Part shown: piece after piece, positions 25,531 to 32,519 of the stretch
Layout: each line of letters starts with the position of its first letter
How positions within the stretch are numbered: the stretch's first letter is position 1
DNA from: Lachnoclostridium sp. An14
GTDB lineage: Bacteria > Bacillota > Clostridia > Lachnospirales > Lachnospiraceae
DNA length: 64,000 bases
Reading direction: 5' to 3'
Assembly (NCBI RefSeq): GCF_002160755.1
Contig: NZ_NFLE01000010.1
Span: forward strand, 56,083-120,082
Notes under the pieces: generated by a model
What the model was told of the DNA's origin: nothing
Seen by the model: the letters and a program-made list of their open reading frames with translations, nothing else
The model's database searches: none
Position numbers and translations under genes: made by a program

Positions 25531-26917
25531 TCATTCCGCCGGCCTGCTTTCCCCATCCCAGGGAATAGCCGTCCACCGTCACCAGGGTCCATCCCTTTTC
25601 CCCAGCCTGGCTTATGGTTTCTCCTCCTACGTACCGTTTTGCCTGTTCCTCGTCCAGGCGGCAGACGCGGGCAGCCTCCTGCTCCTTCAGCGCGGCCGCC
25701 AGGGCGTGAGCCGGCTCCAGGCGTCCTTTCCGGACTGTTGCCACGTGAAGGCCCGGCCGCAGCACCTTCAGGCCGGCAAAATCCGGCATCTCCTCCGGCA
25801 GCAGATACACCTGTTCGCCAAACAGAATCCATTCTTTTCTGTCCCGCAGCCATTCCGCTCCAGGGCAGATCTCCCGGATCATCGTCTCCAGCGATTTGCA
25901 GAGGGTTTTGTCCCTGCAGTATCCCGGCATCCGGATGCCCTCCGCCCGTTTCGTTCTGCGGCCTGCGCTGACCTGACCAACGTCTTCCCCGCTGTCCACT
26001 TCTCCCCGTTTTTCCAGCAGGGCCAGATAGTGGCCTTCCCCGTCCGCCTTATGGGGCCAGATACGGAAGGTCCGGGAGAGATCCTCTCTCCCGCCTTCCA
26101 CCCACTGAGGCCGTCCCTGGGACGCACCGGGAACCTCCCGCCCCTCCCCAATGGAAAACTCCGGATGGGAGGCCAGAAAGCGCTCCACAGCTCCCTCATC
26201 TTCCTCCGGGGCAAAGGTGCAGGTGGAATAGACCAGCTTTCCGCCGGGGCGGAGCATGGCTGCCGCGCAGTTTAAGATCTCCTGCTGCCTGGCTGCGCAG
26301 AGGGCCACATTCTCCGGGCTCCACTGCGTTCTGGCCTCCTCGTCCTTGCGGAACATTCCCTCGCCGGAACAGGGCGCGTCCACAATGATCCGGTCAAAAA
26401 AGCCGGGGAAATAGGCCACCAGTCCCGCCGGATCGGAACAGACCGTCACGCCGTTTTTGCAGCCCATCCGCTCCATGTTCTGGGAGAGGATCCTGGCTCT
26501 GGCGGGATGGATCTCATTGCTCACCAAAAGCCCCTCTCCTCTCATGCGGGAGGCGGCGTGACTGCTTTTTCCTCCGGGAGCGGCGCACAGATCCAGCACC
26601 CGCTCTCCCGGCTCCGGAGCGAGGAGCTCAACCACGGCCATGGCACTGGGCTCCTGGATGTAGTATGCCCCGGCTTCGTGGTAGGGGGATTTTCCAGGCC
26701 TGGTGTCCCCGTCATAATAAAAGCCTTCCTCCGCCCAGGCTACCGGGCGAAGGCCAAAACGGTCTGCCAGTTTCGCAAACCGTTCCCTGTCCCCTTTCAG
26801 AAGATTCGCCCGAAGTCCCTGGGATCTCTCGTTCCCGTAACTGGCCTCAAACGCCTCGTATTCTTCTCCTAAGAGCTCTTTCATCCGTTCCGCAAATAAT
26901 TCCGGAAGTCCTGTCAT
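25490..26917 (-). CDS. RsmF-type rRNA (cytosine-C5) methyltransferase
   Basis: 475 residues from the ATG at 26917 (AGAGG 6 bases upstream). It is a NOL1/NOP2/Sun-family SAM enzyme: an SAM loop DLCAAPGGKSSHAA, a motif IV catalytic Cys in DAPCSGEGMFRKD and motif VI Cys in VYSTCTFAPEEDE. C-terminal RsmF-like domains (about 300-475) end in YSLGWGKQAGGMIKNHYPKG, an RNA-binding tail. The target is probably 16S rRNA. Upstream extension to 26986 lacks a ribosome site. It converges with, and overlaps, the RluA-type gene. Confidence 0.92.
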   Translation of the reverse strand: MTGLPELFAERMKELLGEEYEAFEASYGNERSQGLRANLLKGDRERFAKLADRFGLRPVAWAEEGFYYDGDTRPGKSPYHEAGAYYIQEPSAMAVVELLAPEPGERVLDLCAAPGGKSSHAASRMRGEGLLVSNEIHPARARILSQNMERMGCKNGVTVCSDPAGLVAYFPGFFDRIIVDAPCSGEGMFRKDEEARTQWSPENVALCAARQQEILNCAAAMLRPGGKLVYSTCTFAPEEDEGAVERFLASHPEFSIGEGREVPGASQGRPQWVEGGREDLSRTFRIWPHKADGEGHYLALLEKRGEVDSGEDVGQVSAGRRTKRAEGIRMPGYCRDKTLCKSLETMIREICPGAEWLRDRKEWILFGEQVYLLPEEMPDFAGLKVLRPGLHVATVRKGRLEPAHALAAALKEQEAARVCRLDEEQAKRYVGGETISQAGEKGWTLVTVDGYSLGWGKQAGGMIKNHYPKGLRRQL

Positions 26918-27012
26918 TCCAAACCTCTTTCCAACCTCTCCCGTCAGGAAAATATCCCCAGCCTTCCCGTTCCGTTTTCCGGGCATACTGAACCTGTAAA
27001 GGAGACAGTTTC

Positions 27013-27561
27013 ATGATCTACGATTTTCTTGCTTATGTGTTTATTCCGCTGGCCTCCGTGTGGTTCGCCGGAGCCACTGACTGGATGACCACCAATTTTT
27101 CCATTCTCCGGAACAGCGGGGAAAAGGAAATTCTGTTCCTGACCTGGGGAGCCATCCTCCTGTTTTGTTTCTCTCTCTGGTTTCGGGACATCTCCCGCAG
27201 GCTGGACCACACCCGGACTGCCCTGTGTCTGACACGGGCCGCCTGTCTGATTCTCATTCTGGCAATGCTGACCCCTTACCTGCCGGAGCGGTTTCCCTTC
27301 TGGTCCAGGATTCATTTTTACTGCGCCTTCCTGTCACCGGTGCTCTTTTTAATCGGGCTGCTGTTTCTTCTGCTGCGCTACCGCCAGGAAAATCCCTGCA
27401 TCGCCAAACGGTATCTGTGGGGATTCTGGATCATTTCCGCCCTCTCCCTGATTCTCTTATGGAAGGCGGGAATGGTCACCAGCGCCCTGGAAATTTTCTT
27501 TGCCTCCTCCTGCTCCATCCTGCTGCGCCGCCTGCACAGGAGGGTGGCCGGCTGTCCGTGA
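27013..27561 (+). CDS. Small polytopic membrane protein of unknown function
   Basis: 182 residues with GGAG 8 bases before the ATG. Five membrane segments are likely (about 4-22, 41-58, 72-90, 102-123 and 133-155), joined by short basic loops (RDISRRLDHTRT), with a C-terminal Arg-rich tail (LLRRLHRRVAGCP). The motif GATDWMTTNFSILRN after the first segment is striking and may be a family mark. I do not recognise the family. It stands alone, divergent from the methyltransferase gene. Confidence 0.65.
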   Translation: MIYDFLAYVFIPLASVWFAGATDWMTTNFSILRNSGEKEILFLTWGAILLFCFSLWFRDISRRLDHTRTALCLTRAACLILILAMLTPYLPERFPFWSRIHFYCAFLSPVLFLIGLLFLLLRYRQENPCIAKRYLWGFWIISALSLILLWKAGMVTSALEIFFASSCSILLRRLHRRVAGCP

Positions 27562-27586
27562 CAGCGGGAGCACCATTCCCTATAAC

Positions 27587-27620
27587 ACGAAGAAAGCCGC
27601 ATACCCTTCCGGTATGCGGC
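27587..27620 (-). terminator. Terminator of the DUF6465 gene
   Basis: On the minus strand GCCGCATACC, five bases and GGTATGCGGC are followed by TTTCTT, 10 bases after the stop codon. Confidence 0.8.
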
Positions 27621-27630
27621 CCTCACCGTC

Positions 27631-28044
27631 TTAAAACTCTACCTTATCCTCGGGATCGCCGACTCCGCCGTTTACTACGTAGTAAGCTACGGACTCCTCC
27701 GGCTTAATATATAAGTGGATGCTCTTTAACTCGGTTCCTTCGTGTTTCTCAGCAAAGTCCTTCTTCGCTGCCTCCAGCACATCTTTTGCAACGATCTGTC
27801 TGCCGCCAAACTCGATCACAACCTCTGCCGCCGGCTCTGCTTTCTTTGCCGCCGCTCTCTTTGCAGGAGCCTTCGCCGGAGCTTTCTCCTCGGCCTTCGC
27901 CGCGGTCTTGGCCGTCTTTGCGGTTTTCGCTGCCTTTGCAGGAGCCTTTGCCTCTGCCTGTGCGGCAGCTACCTTGGACTCAGCCTTTACCGGCTCCGCT
28001 GCCTTCGCCGTATCCACCTTTGTAGTTGTTTTTCTGGGTGCCAT
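27631..28044 (-). CDS. DUF6465 family protein with Lys/Ala-rich tail
   Basis: 137 residues. The first 75 residues are a Lys/Ala/Pro-rich, histone-H1-like tail (KTAKTAKTAAKAEEKAPAKA). The C-terminal 60 residues form a compact alpha/beta domain (VVIEFGGRQIVAKDVLEAAK, then HLYIKPEESVAYYVVNGG) seen in DUF6465 proteins of Lachnospiraceae. Its strong consensus promoter suggests an abundant protein. The basic tail suggests nucleic-acid binding; this is inference. AGGAGG lies upstream of the ATG. Confidence 0.85.
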   Translation of the reverse strand: MAPRKTTTKVDTAKAAEPVKAESKVAAAQAEAKAPAKAAKTAKTAKTAAKAEEKAPAKAPAKRAAAKKAEPAAEVVIEFGGRQIVAKDVLEAAKKDFAEKHEGTELKSIHLYIKPEESVAYYVVNGGVGDPEDKVEF

Positions 28045-28121
28045 AACTTTTTCCTCCTCGTAATCTTTTCCCTATATATTCAGGTATTACAAGCTGTCTC
28101 GTTCTAGGAATTACCGAGGAG

Positions 28122-28150
28122 ATTATACCCCTGTTCTTCCCATTTGTCAA
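28122..28150 (-). promoter_or_regulatory. Consensus promoter of the DUF6465 gene
   Basis: On the minus strand TTGACA (28150-28145) and TATAAT (28127-28122) are 17 bases apart. The leader is about 70 bases. Confidence 0.88.
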
Positions 28151-28246
28151 CACGGGGGCAAATTCCAGCTGCAATGGCAGGCATTGGAAGGACATTGGCA
28201 AGCCCTTTTTCCATCGCGGAAACCGACTGTTTCCAGGGTCATCCCG

Positions 28247-28768
28247 TCACAGATATTCCAGGATCCGCCGGTACTCCTGCTCCAGGGTTTCCCGAGAAAC
28301 ACGGCAGTTTGCCGGGCTGGTGGACGGCAGTGGAATCGGCTCTAAACCAGCGTCCTCCATACAGTAGCGCCGAAACAGGGCCGTGGCCTTCGTGCCGGTG
28401 GTAAACACCGCCTGGATATTGGCATGGTCCATGATTTTCCTCATCTGATTGGGAACGGGATTGCGGATGCTGGTGTCGTCAGCCCCGTGAATCTCGCAGC
28501 TTTCCAACACATCCCAAATAGCCACGCCGTGTTTTAACGCCAGGTTCTTCTTCTCCTCTATGGTTTGGGGACAGGATTCTCCGAGAACGGCTGCCAGAAC
28601 CGGCCAGAACCGGTTTCTGGGATGGCCGTAGTAAAACCCCTGCTCCCTGGACTTGGGCGAAGGCATGGTCCCCAGCACTAAAACCCTGGAATTTTTGTCA
28701 AACACTGGCGGAAACTGGTGGGTGACCCGCTCCAGGCCGGCCGGGGACGAAACGGCGTGCCCGGTCAT
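28247..28768 (-). CDS. DNA-deoxyinosine glycosylase-like protein (uracil-DNA glycosylase superfamily)
   Basis: 173 residues. The UDG-superfamily motif I appears as LVLGTMPSPKSREQGFYYGH, followed by PRNRFWPVLAAVLGE and the second active-site motif LPSTSPANCR. This pattern (GTMPS and STSPAN) is that of the hypoxanthine-DNA glycosylase branch, which removes deaminated adenine from DNA. Its start codon overlaps the stop of the upstream yedF gene in an ATGA, so it is translated after it. Confidence 0.85.
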   Translation of the reverse strand: MTGHAVSSPAGLERVTHQFPPVFDKNSRVLVLGTMPSPKSREQGFYYGHPRNRFWPVLAAVLGESCPQTIEEKKNLALKHGVAIWDVLESCEIHGADDTSIRNPVPNQMRKIMDHANIQAVFTTGTKATALFRRYCMEDAGLEPIPLPSTSPANCRVSRETLEQEYRRILEYL

Positions 28769-29793
28769 GGCCGGATGATCTTTCCGGCCTGGAACATCAG
28801 GCTGGCCAGCTCATACATATTGGTGACCTCTCCTACCTTCAGCTTGTCAAACAGGCCGTAGTGATTTAAGCAGGTGCCGCAGGAGAGCAGGCGGACGCCT
28901 CTGCGCTCCAGCTCTTTTAAGTCGTTGAGCACCGCGGAGCCCTCTGTAGTAAGAAATACGCCGCTGTTGTAAAACAAGATGGTCTCCGGGAGCTGTACCT
29001 GCTCCACCGTCGCATAGAAAAATCCCTTCATAAGAAGGCGGCCCAACTCGTCATCCCCGTTTCCCATGGCATCGGAGGCCAGCACCAGCACAGTTCCCTT
29101 CGCGGTGGGGGAAGGAATGCCTGGTTTCGGCTGCTCCTGGGGCACAGAGGCCGGAGGTACGGGTACGGGTGCCGCTGCCGGAGCAGAAGATACCGCAGGC
29201 GCAGGTGCCGCTGCCGGGGCCGGCGATACCGCAGGCGCGGGCACCGCTGCCTTCGAAACTTTGGATCCCGCAGACTCGGGCGCTGCCGCCAGAACCGGCG
29301 ATTTCTCAGAAACCGGCTCGTCTAACGGTTCTGCCGGGGCCTGCGGCTCCAGTCCAGCCTTTTTCAGCACCTCCTGAGGGCTCATCAGCTCACAGGTCTC
29401 ACAGCTCTCCGGCCCTCCCTCTGCCGCCTCACGGACGGGCTCCTGAGACTCTGCCGGTTTCTGCCACTCCTGCTTTGTCTCTGCCTCCTGTTCCTTTTCG
29501 TGATGCGTATCAAAAATATTAAAATATTCATCCACTTCCCGCAGAGCCTTCTGACCAACCAGGATCTGGACCTTAAATTCCTTCTCTCCCGTTTTGGACC
29601 AGTTGGAGGTGTATCCTTTATATTCCGCGAATTTTTCCAGATTCTGGACTGCGGCCTGATTATCTACCACAACGATCAGCTCGCCGGCAATCATATTGTC
29701 CGTTTTCTTTTTGACGGCCACCACCGGCCCAGGGCAGGGAACACCCCGCATATCCATGGTTTCTCTCATGTTTCGTTCAGTCTCCTTTTCCAT
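28765..29793 (-). CDS. yedF: YedF-type protein: TusA and DsrE-like domains joined by a long linker
   Basis: 342 residues, against about 200 for most YedF proteins. The N-terminal TusA-like domain (about 13-85) has the CPGP motif in MRGVPCPGPVVAVKK. Residues about 110-232 are a Pro/Ala/Glu-rich linker with AAPAPAVSSAPAAAP-like repeats. The C-terminal DsrE-like domain (about 235-342) has VLASDAMGNGDDELGRLLMK and Cys in LLSCGTCLNHYGL. YedF proteins occur with selenium or sulfur transfer genes; no selenium gene is visible here. Start is uncertain: ATG at 29769 has AAGGAG 12 bases upstream, while the ATG at 29793 has only AGGA next to it. Confidence 0.9.
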   Translation of the reverse strand: MEKETERNMRETMDMRGVPCPGPVVAVKKKTDNMIAGELIVVVDNQAAVQNLEKFAEYKGYTSNWSKTGEKEFKVQILVGQKALREVDEYFNIFDTHHEKEQEAETKQEWQKPAESQEPVREAAEGGPESCETCELMSPQEVLKKAGLEPQAPAEPLDEPVSEKSPVLAAAPESAGSKVSKAAVPAPAVSPAPAAAPAPAVSSAPAAAPVPVPPASVPQEQPKPGIPSPTAKGTVLVLASDAMGNGDDELGRLLMKGFFYATVEQVQLPETILFYNSGVFLTTEGSAVLNDLKELERRGVRLLSCGTCLNHYGLFDKLKVGEVTNMYELASLMFQAGKIIRP

Positions 29794-29991
29794 TCCTGCA
29801 TTCCCCGGGAGCGCCGTCCCTTTGCCGGCCTCCCAATACAGGCGTTATTTTCTTTCCCATCATATCACAAACTTGCGGGAAATAAAAGGCGCCGCCCGGG
29901 AAATCCATGGGAACCATGGGAAAAGGACTTGACGGAGGCTCCCGTCCCTGTGGTAACATAGAGACAGATTCAAAGAAAGAGGGGATAATTC

Positions 29992-31107
29992 ATGAAAAAA
30001 TTAGGTTTTGGATGTATGCGGCTCCCGCTTTTAAACGGGGATGATCCCACCAGCGTGGATCTGGACCAGTTTTGCCGGATGGTGGATTTGTTTCTGGAGC
30101 GGGGATTTACCTATTTCGACACCGCGTATATGTATCACCAGAATACCAGTGAGGTATTTGTGCGGAAGGCTCTGACGGAGCGCCATCCGCGGGAGAGCTA
30201 CGCCCTGGCCTCCAAGCTGCCGACCATGTCCTTAAAGGAGCCGGAGGATCAGCCGCGGATTTTTGAGGAACAGCTAGAAAAATGCGGGGTGGACTATTTC
30301 GACTACTACCTGCTCCACAACTTAAACTCCGTCAACTATCCCATTGCGGAAAAACTGGGCAGCTTTTCCTTCATCCAAGAAAAACAGAAGGAGGGAAAAA
30401 TCCGCCATATCGGCTTTTCCTTCCACGACAGCGCCAAACTGTTGGATGAAATCCTCACCGCCCATCCGGAAGTGGAATTCGTCCAGCTCCAGATCAATTA
30501 TCTGGACTGGGAGGACGAGGGAATCCAGTCCAGAAAATGCTATGAGACAGCCGTCAAACACGGCAAAAAGGTCATTGTCATGGAGCCGGTGAAGGGCGGC
30601 GCTCTGGCCCGTATCCCCAAGGAGGGAGAGGATCTTCTCCGCGCCTGCCATCCCCAGTGGTCCCCCGCGTCCTGGGCCGTGCGCTTTGCCGCCGGGCTGG
30701 ATCAGGTGATGATGGTGTTAAGCGGAATGTCCAGCCTGGAGCAGCTGGAGGACAATACCTCCTATATGCAGGAATCCGTTTCCCTGAACCCGGAGGAGCT
30801 GACTCTCTTAGACCAGGTAACCGCCATCATCCACGGCGCCATCGCCGTTCCCTGCACCGCCTGCGGCTACTGTGTGGAAGGATGCCCGAAAAGCATCCCC
30901 ATTCCCAACTACTTTGCCCTCTATAACGCCGAGTGCCAGGAGCTGACCAAAGGGGTCAACACCCATCGGTTCTACTATAACAACTATGCGAAATCCGGCG
31001 GACGGGCCTCCGACTGCATCGGCTGCAGAGCCTGTGAACGCGCCTGTCCCCAGCATCTGGAAATCTCCCGGCTGCTCAAAGACGTGGCGGCTGCCTTCGA
31101 GGACTGA
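29992..31107 (+). CDS. Aldo/keto reductase with C-terminal 4Fe-4S ferredoxin domain
   Basis: 371 residues. The TIM barrel has the AKR tetrad in order: Asp and Tyr in FDTAYMYHQNTSE, Lys in LASKLP and His in YLLHNLN. The C-terminal part (about 285-371) holds two cysteine clusters, C-x2-C-x2-C-x3-CP in CTACGYCVEGCPK and CIGCRACERACPQH, for two Fe-S clusters. This fused class is common in anaerobes; the substrate is unknown. A likely ribosome site (AAAGAGGGG) precedes the ATG. Confidence 0.93.
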   Translation: MKKLGFGCMRLPLLNGDDPTSVDLDQFCRMVDLFLERGFTYFDTAYMYHQNTSEVFVRKALTERHPRESYALASKLPTMSLKEPEDQPRIFEEQLEKCGVDYFDYYLLHNLNSVNYPIAEKLGSFSFIQEKQKEGKIRHIGFSFHDSAKLLDEILTAHPEVEFVQLQINYLDWEDEGIQSRKCYETAVKHGKKVIVMEPVKGGALARIPKEGEDLLRACHPQWSPASWAVRFAAGLDQVMMVLSGMSSLEQLEDNTSYMQESVSLNPEELTLLDQVTAIIHGAIAVPCTACGYCVEGCPKSIPIPNYFALYNAECQELTKGVNTHRFYYNNYAKSGGRASDCIGCRACERACPQHLEISRLLKDVAAAFED

Positions 31108-31122
31108 CCGGAGACCGGAATC

Positions 31123-32229
31123 TCACCGGTACGCCTGTTTCCACTTGCGAAAGCTCCACGTCTCCAGAAACCTTCTGGCCGCCCGCTCTCCATTTTGAAA
31201 CAGGGCGGCCTGCTCCTCCTCCGTGATGGAGAAATCGGCGGCCCCGATCTTCTTCTCTCCCGCCCCGGTATCCACGGTGGCGGGAATGAGGATGGACCGT
31301 TCCCGGTCCCCCGCCTCCATCCGGCTGTTGTCGATGGCGTCCAGGCTGGTGGAGACAATGGACTGGAGATAACTGAGAAGACCTGGCCGGGAGGCGGCAA
31401 ATGCCCCCTGTGTTTCGCGGAGGCAGGCCGTTCCCGGCTCCCGGTCTTTCGGACAGGGTTCTCCCCTCCGGTTCCCAGCATCGGAACCGGAAGGGTTCTT
31501 TAGCCTCCCACCTCCAGGATCACAGCCTTCTTTTGCGCTCCCGTCTCCATTTGATCCCTCCCCGGTCCCGTCCCCGTCTTCCCTGCCGCAGAACCGAAAG
31601 CCGAACACCGGCCGCTTTGTCTCCCTGCCGTCAAAGAGCCAGATGGGGTAATTGCTGAGGAGGCCGCCGTCCACGATCAGATGCGTCCTGCCGCGCCGAT
31701 CTGACAAGCGGCACGGTTCAAAATAGATGGGAATCCCGGCGCTCATGCGCACCGCCTCCCAGACCGGAAAGGAATCGGGATCCCGTCCAAATTCCGTCAG
31801 GCTGTCCGGAAAAATAAGGAGTTTCCTGGCCGTCACATCGCTGGCAGTGATCTTAAGCTGCCTTCCAGACCCCTTCAGGTCCCCGAACGTCTCCACCCCC
31901 TTATTTTGCAGCAGCCCTCGCACCCACTGCCCCAGATAAACGGTGTCGTAGATTCCCAGGTGGAGGAGAAGGGATGCCCCTTTTCCCAGGGTTCCCAGGC
32001 GGTCCAGCCGGTCCCGTCCCCGCATTCGCCTGTAATCCGCCCGCCCCATCTCCCGTTTCAGCTCCCCGCAGTCGTACCCGGCAGCCAGAAGGGCAGCCAC
32101 GATCGCCCCGGCAGAGGAACCGGCCAGGCGGCAGAACCGGTATCCCGCCTGTTCCATTACACAGGCAGCGCCCACGTGGCCGATGCCGCGGACGCCGCCG
32201 CCCTCAAACACTCCGTCGCACTCCTTCAT
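31123..32229 (-). CDS. Patatin-like phospholipase with Gly/Asp-rich insertion
   Basis: 368 residues from the ATG at 32229, which has GGGAGG 5 bases upstream; a longer frame to 32427 would read through the intergenic hairpins. Patatin features are the oxyanion loop GGGVRG (10-15), the nucleophile S39 in GSSAG and D187 in DGGLLSNYP, the catalytic dyad. About 60 residues of Gly/Asp/Ser/Glu-rich sequence (roughly 210-275) interrupt the domain before the C-terminal helices. It hydrolyses acyl-lipids or similar esters; no signal peptide is seen, so it acts inside. Confidence 0.9.
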   Translation of the reverse strand: MKECDGVFEGGGVRGIGHVGAACVMEQAGYRFCRLAGSSAGAIVAALLAAGYDCGELKREMGRADYRRMRGRDRLDRLGTLGKGASLLLHLGIYDTVYLGQWVRGLLQNKGVETFGDLKGSGRQLKITASDVTARKLLIFPDSLTEFGRDPDSFPVWEAVRMSAGIPIYFEPCRLSDRRGRTHLIVDGGLLSNYPIWLFDGRETKRPVFGFRFCGREDGDGTGEGSNGDGSAKEGCDPGGGRLKNPSGSDAGNRRGEPCPKDREPGTACLRETQGAFAASRPGLLSYLQSIVSTSLDAIDNSRMEAGDRERSILIPATVDTGAGEKKIGAADFSITEEEQAALFQNGERAARRFLETWSFRKWKQAYR

Positions 32230-32273
32230 CCCGTCCTCCCTTTTTCCGTCTCTCCCTGCCATCTTATGCAGAA

Positions 32274-32303
32274 AGGCCCGGAGACGGGACTGTCTCCGGG
32301 CCT
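32274..32303 (-). terminator. Hairpin between nrdD and patatin genes (likely terminator)
   Basis: AGGCCCGGAGAC (32274-32285) and GTCTCCGGGCCT (32292-32303) form a 12-bp stem with a 6-base loop, followed by TTCTGC on the minus strand and by TGTTCTTT on the plus strand. It is 217 bases after nrdD, so it may mark read-through control or a plus-strand transcript. Confidence 0.55.
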
Positions 32304-32308
32304 TGTTC

Positions 32309-32435
32309 TTTAACAGGAAACTTCGTTTCCTGTTAAACAAGAATGCTCCGCAAGGAGGCACACTCCGCGCAAAGGAAAACGGCTGCTGGCGCAGCCGCGC
32401 TCCGGCGCGAGTGTGCGCTTGGCGCACACTTTTTT
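32309..32435 (+). repeat. Hairpin-rich element, copy D of the double-hairpin family
   Basis: TTTAACAGGAAAC and GTTTCCTGTTAAA (32309-32337) form a perfect 13-bp inverted repeat around three bases. It is followed by TGCTCC-GCAA-GGAGGCA and, at 32411-32435, a GTGTGCGC-TTG-GCGCACAC stem with six T on the plus strand. The last part looks like a plus-strand terminator although both flanking genes are on the minus strand. Confidence 0.5.
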
Positions 32436-32519
32436 ACCATAAAACCTGACATTCAGGTCATTTCTTCACAGGATGACGGCATCTCCGTTTTTACCGGGAT
32501 GACATCGTTTTTAAAAAAA

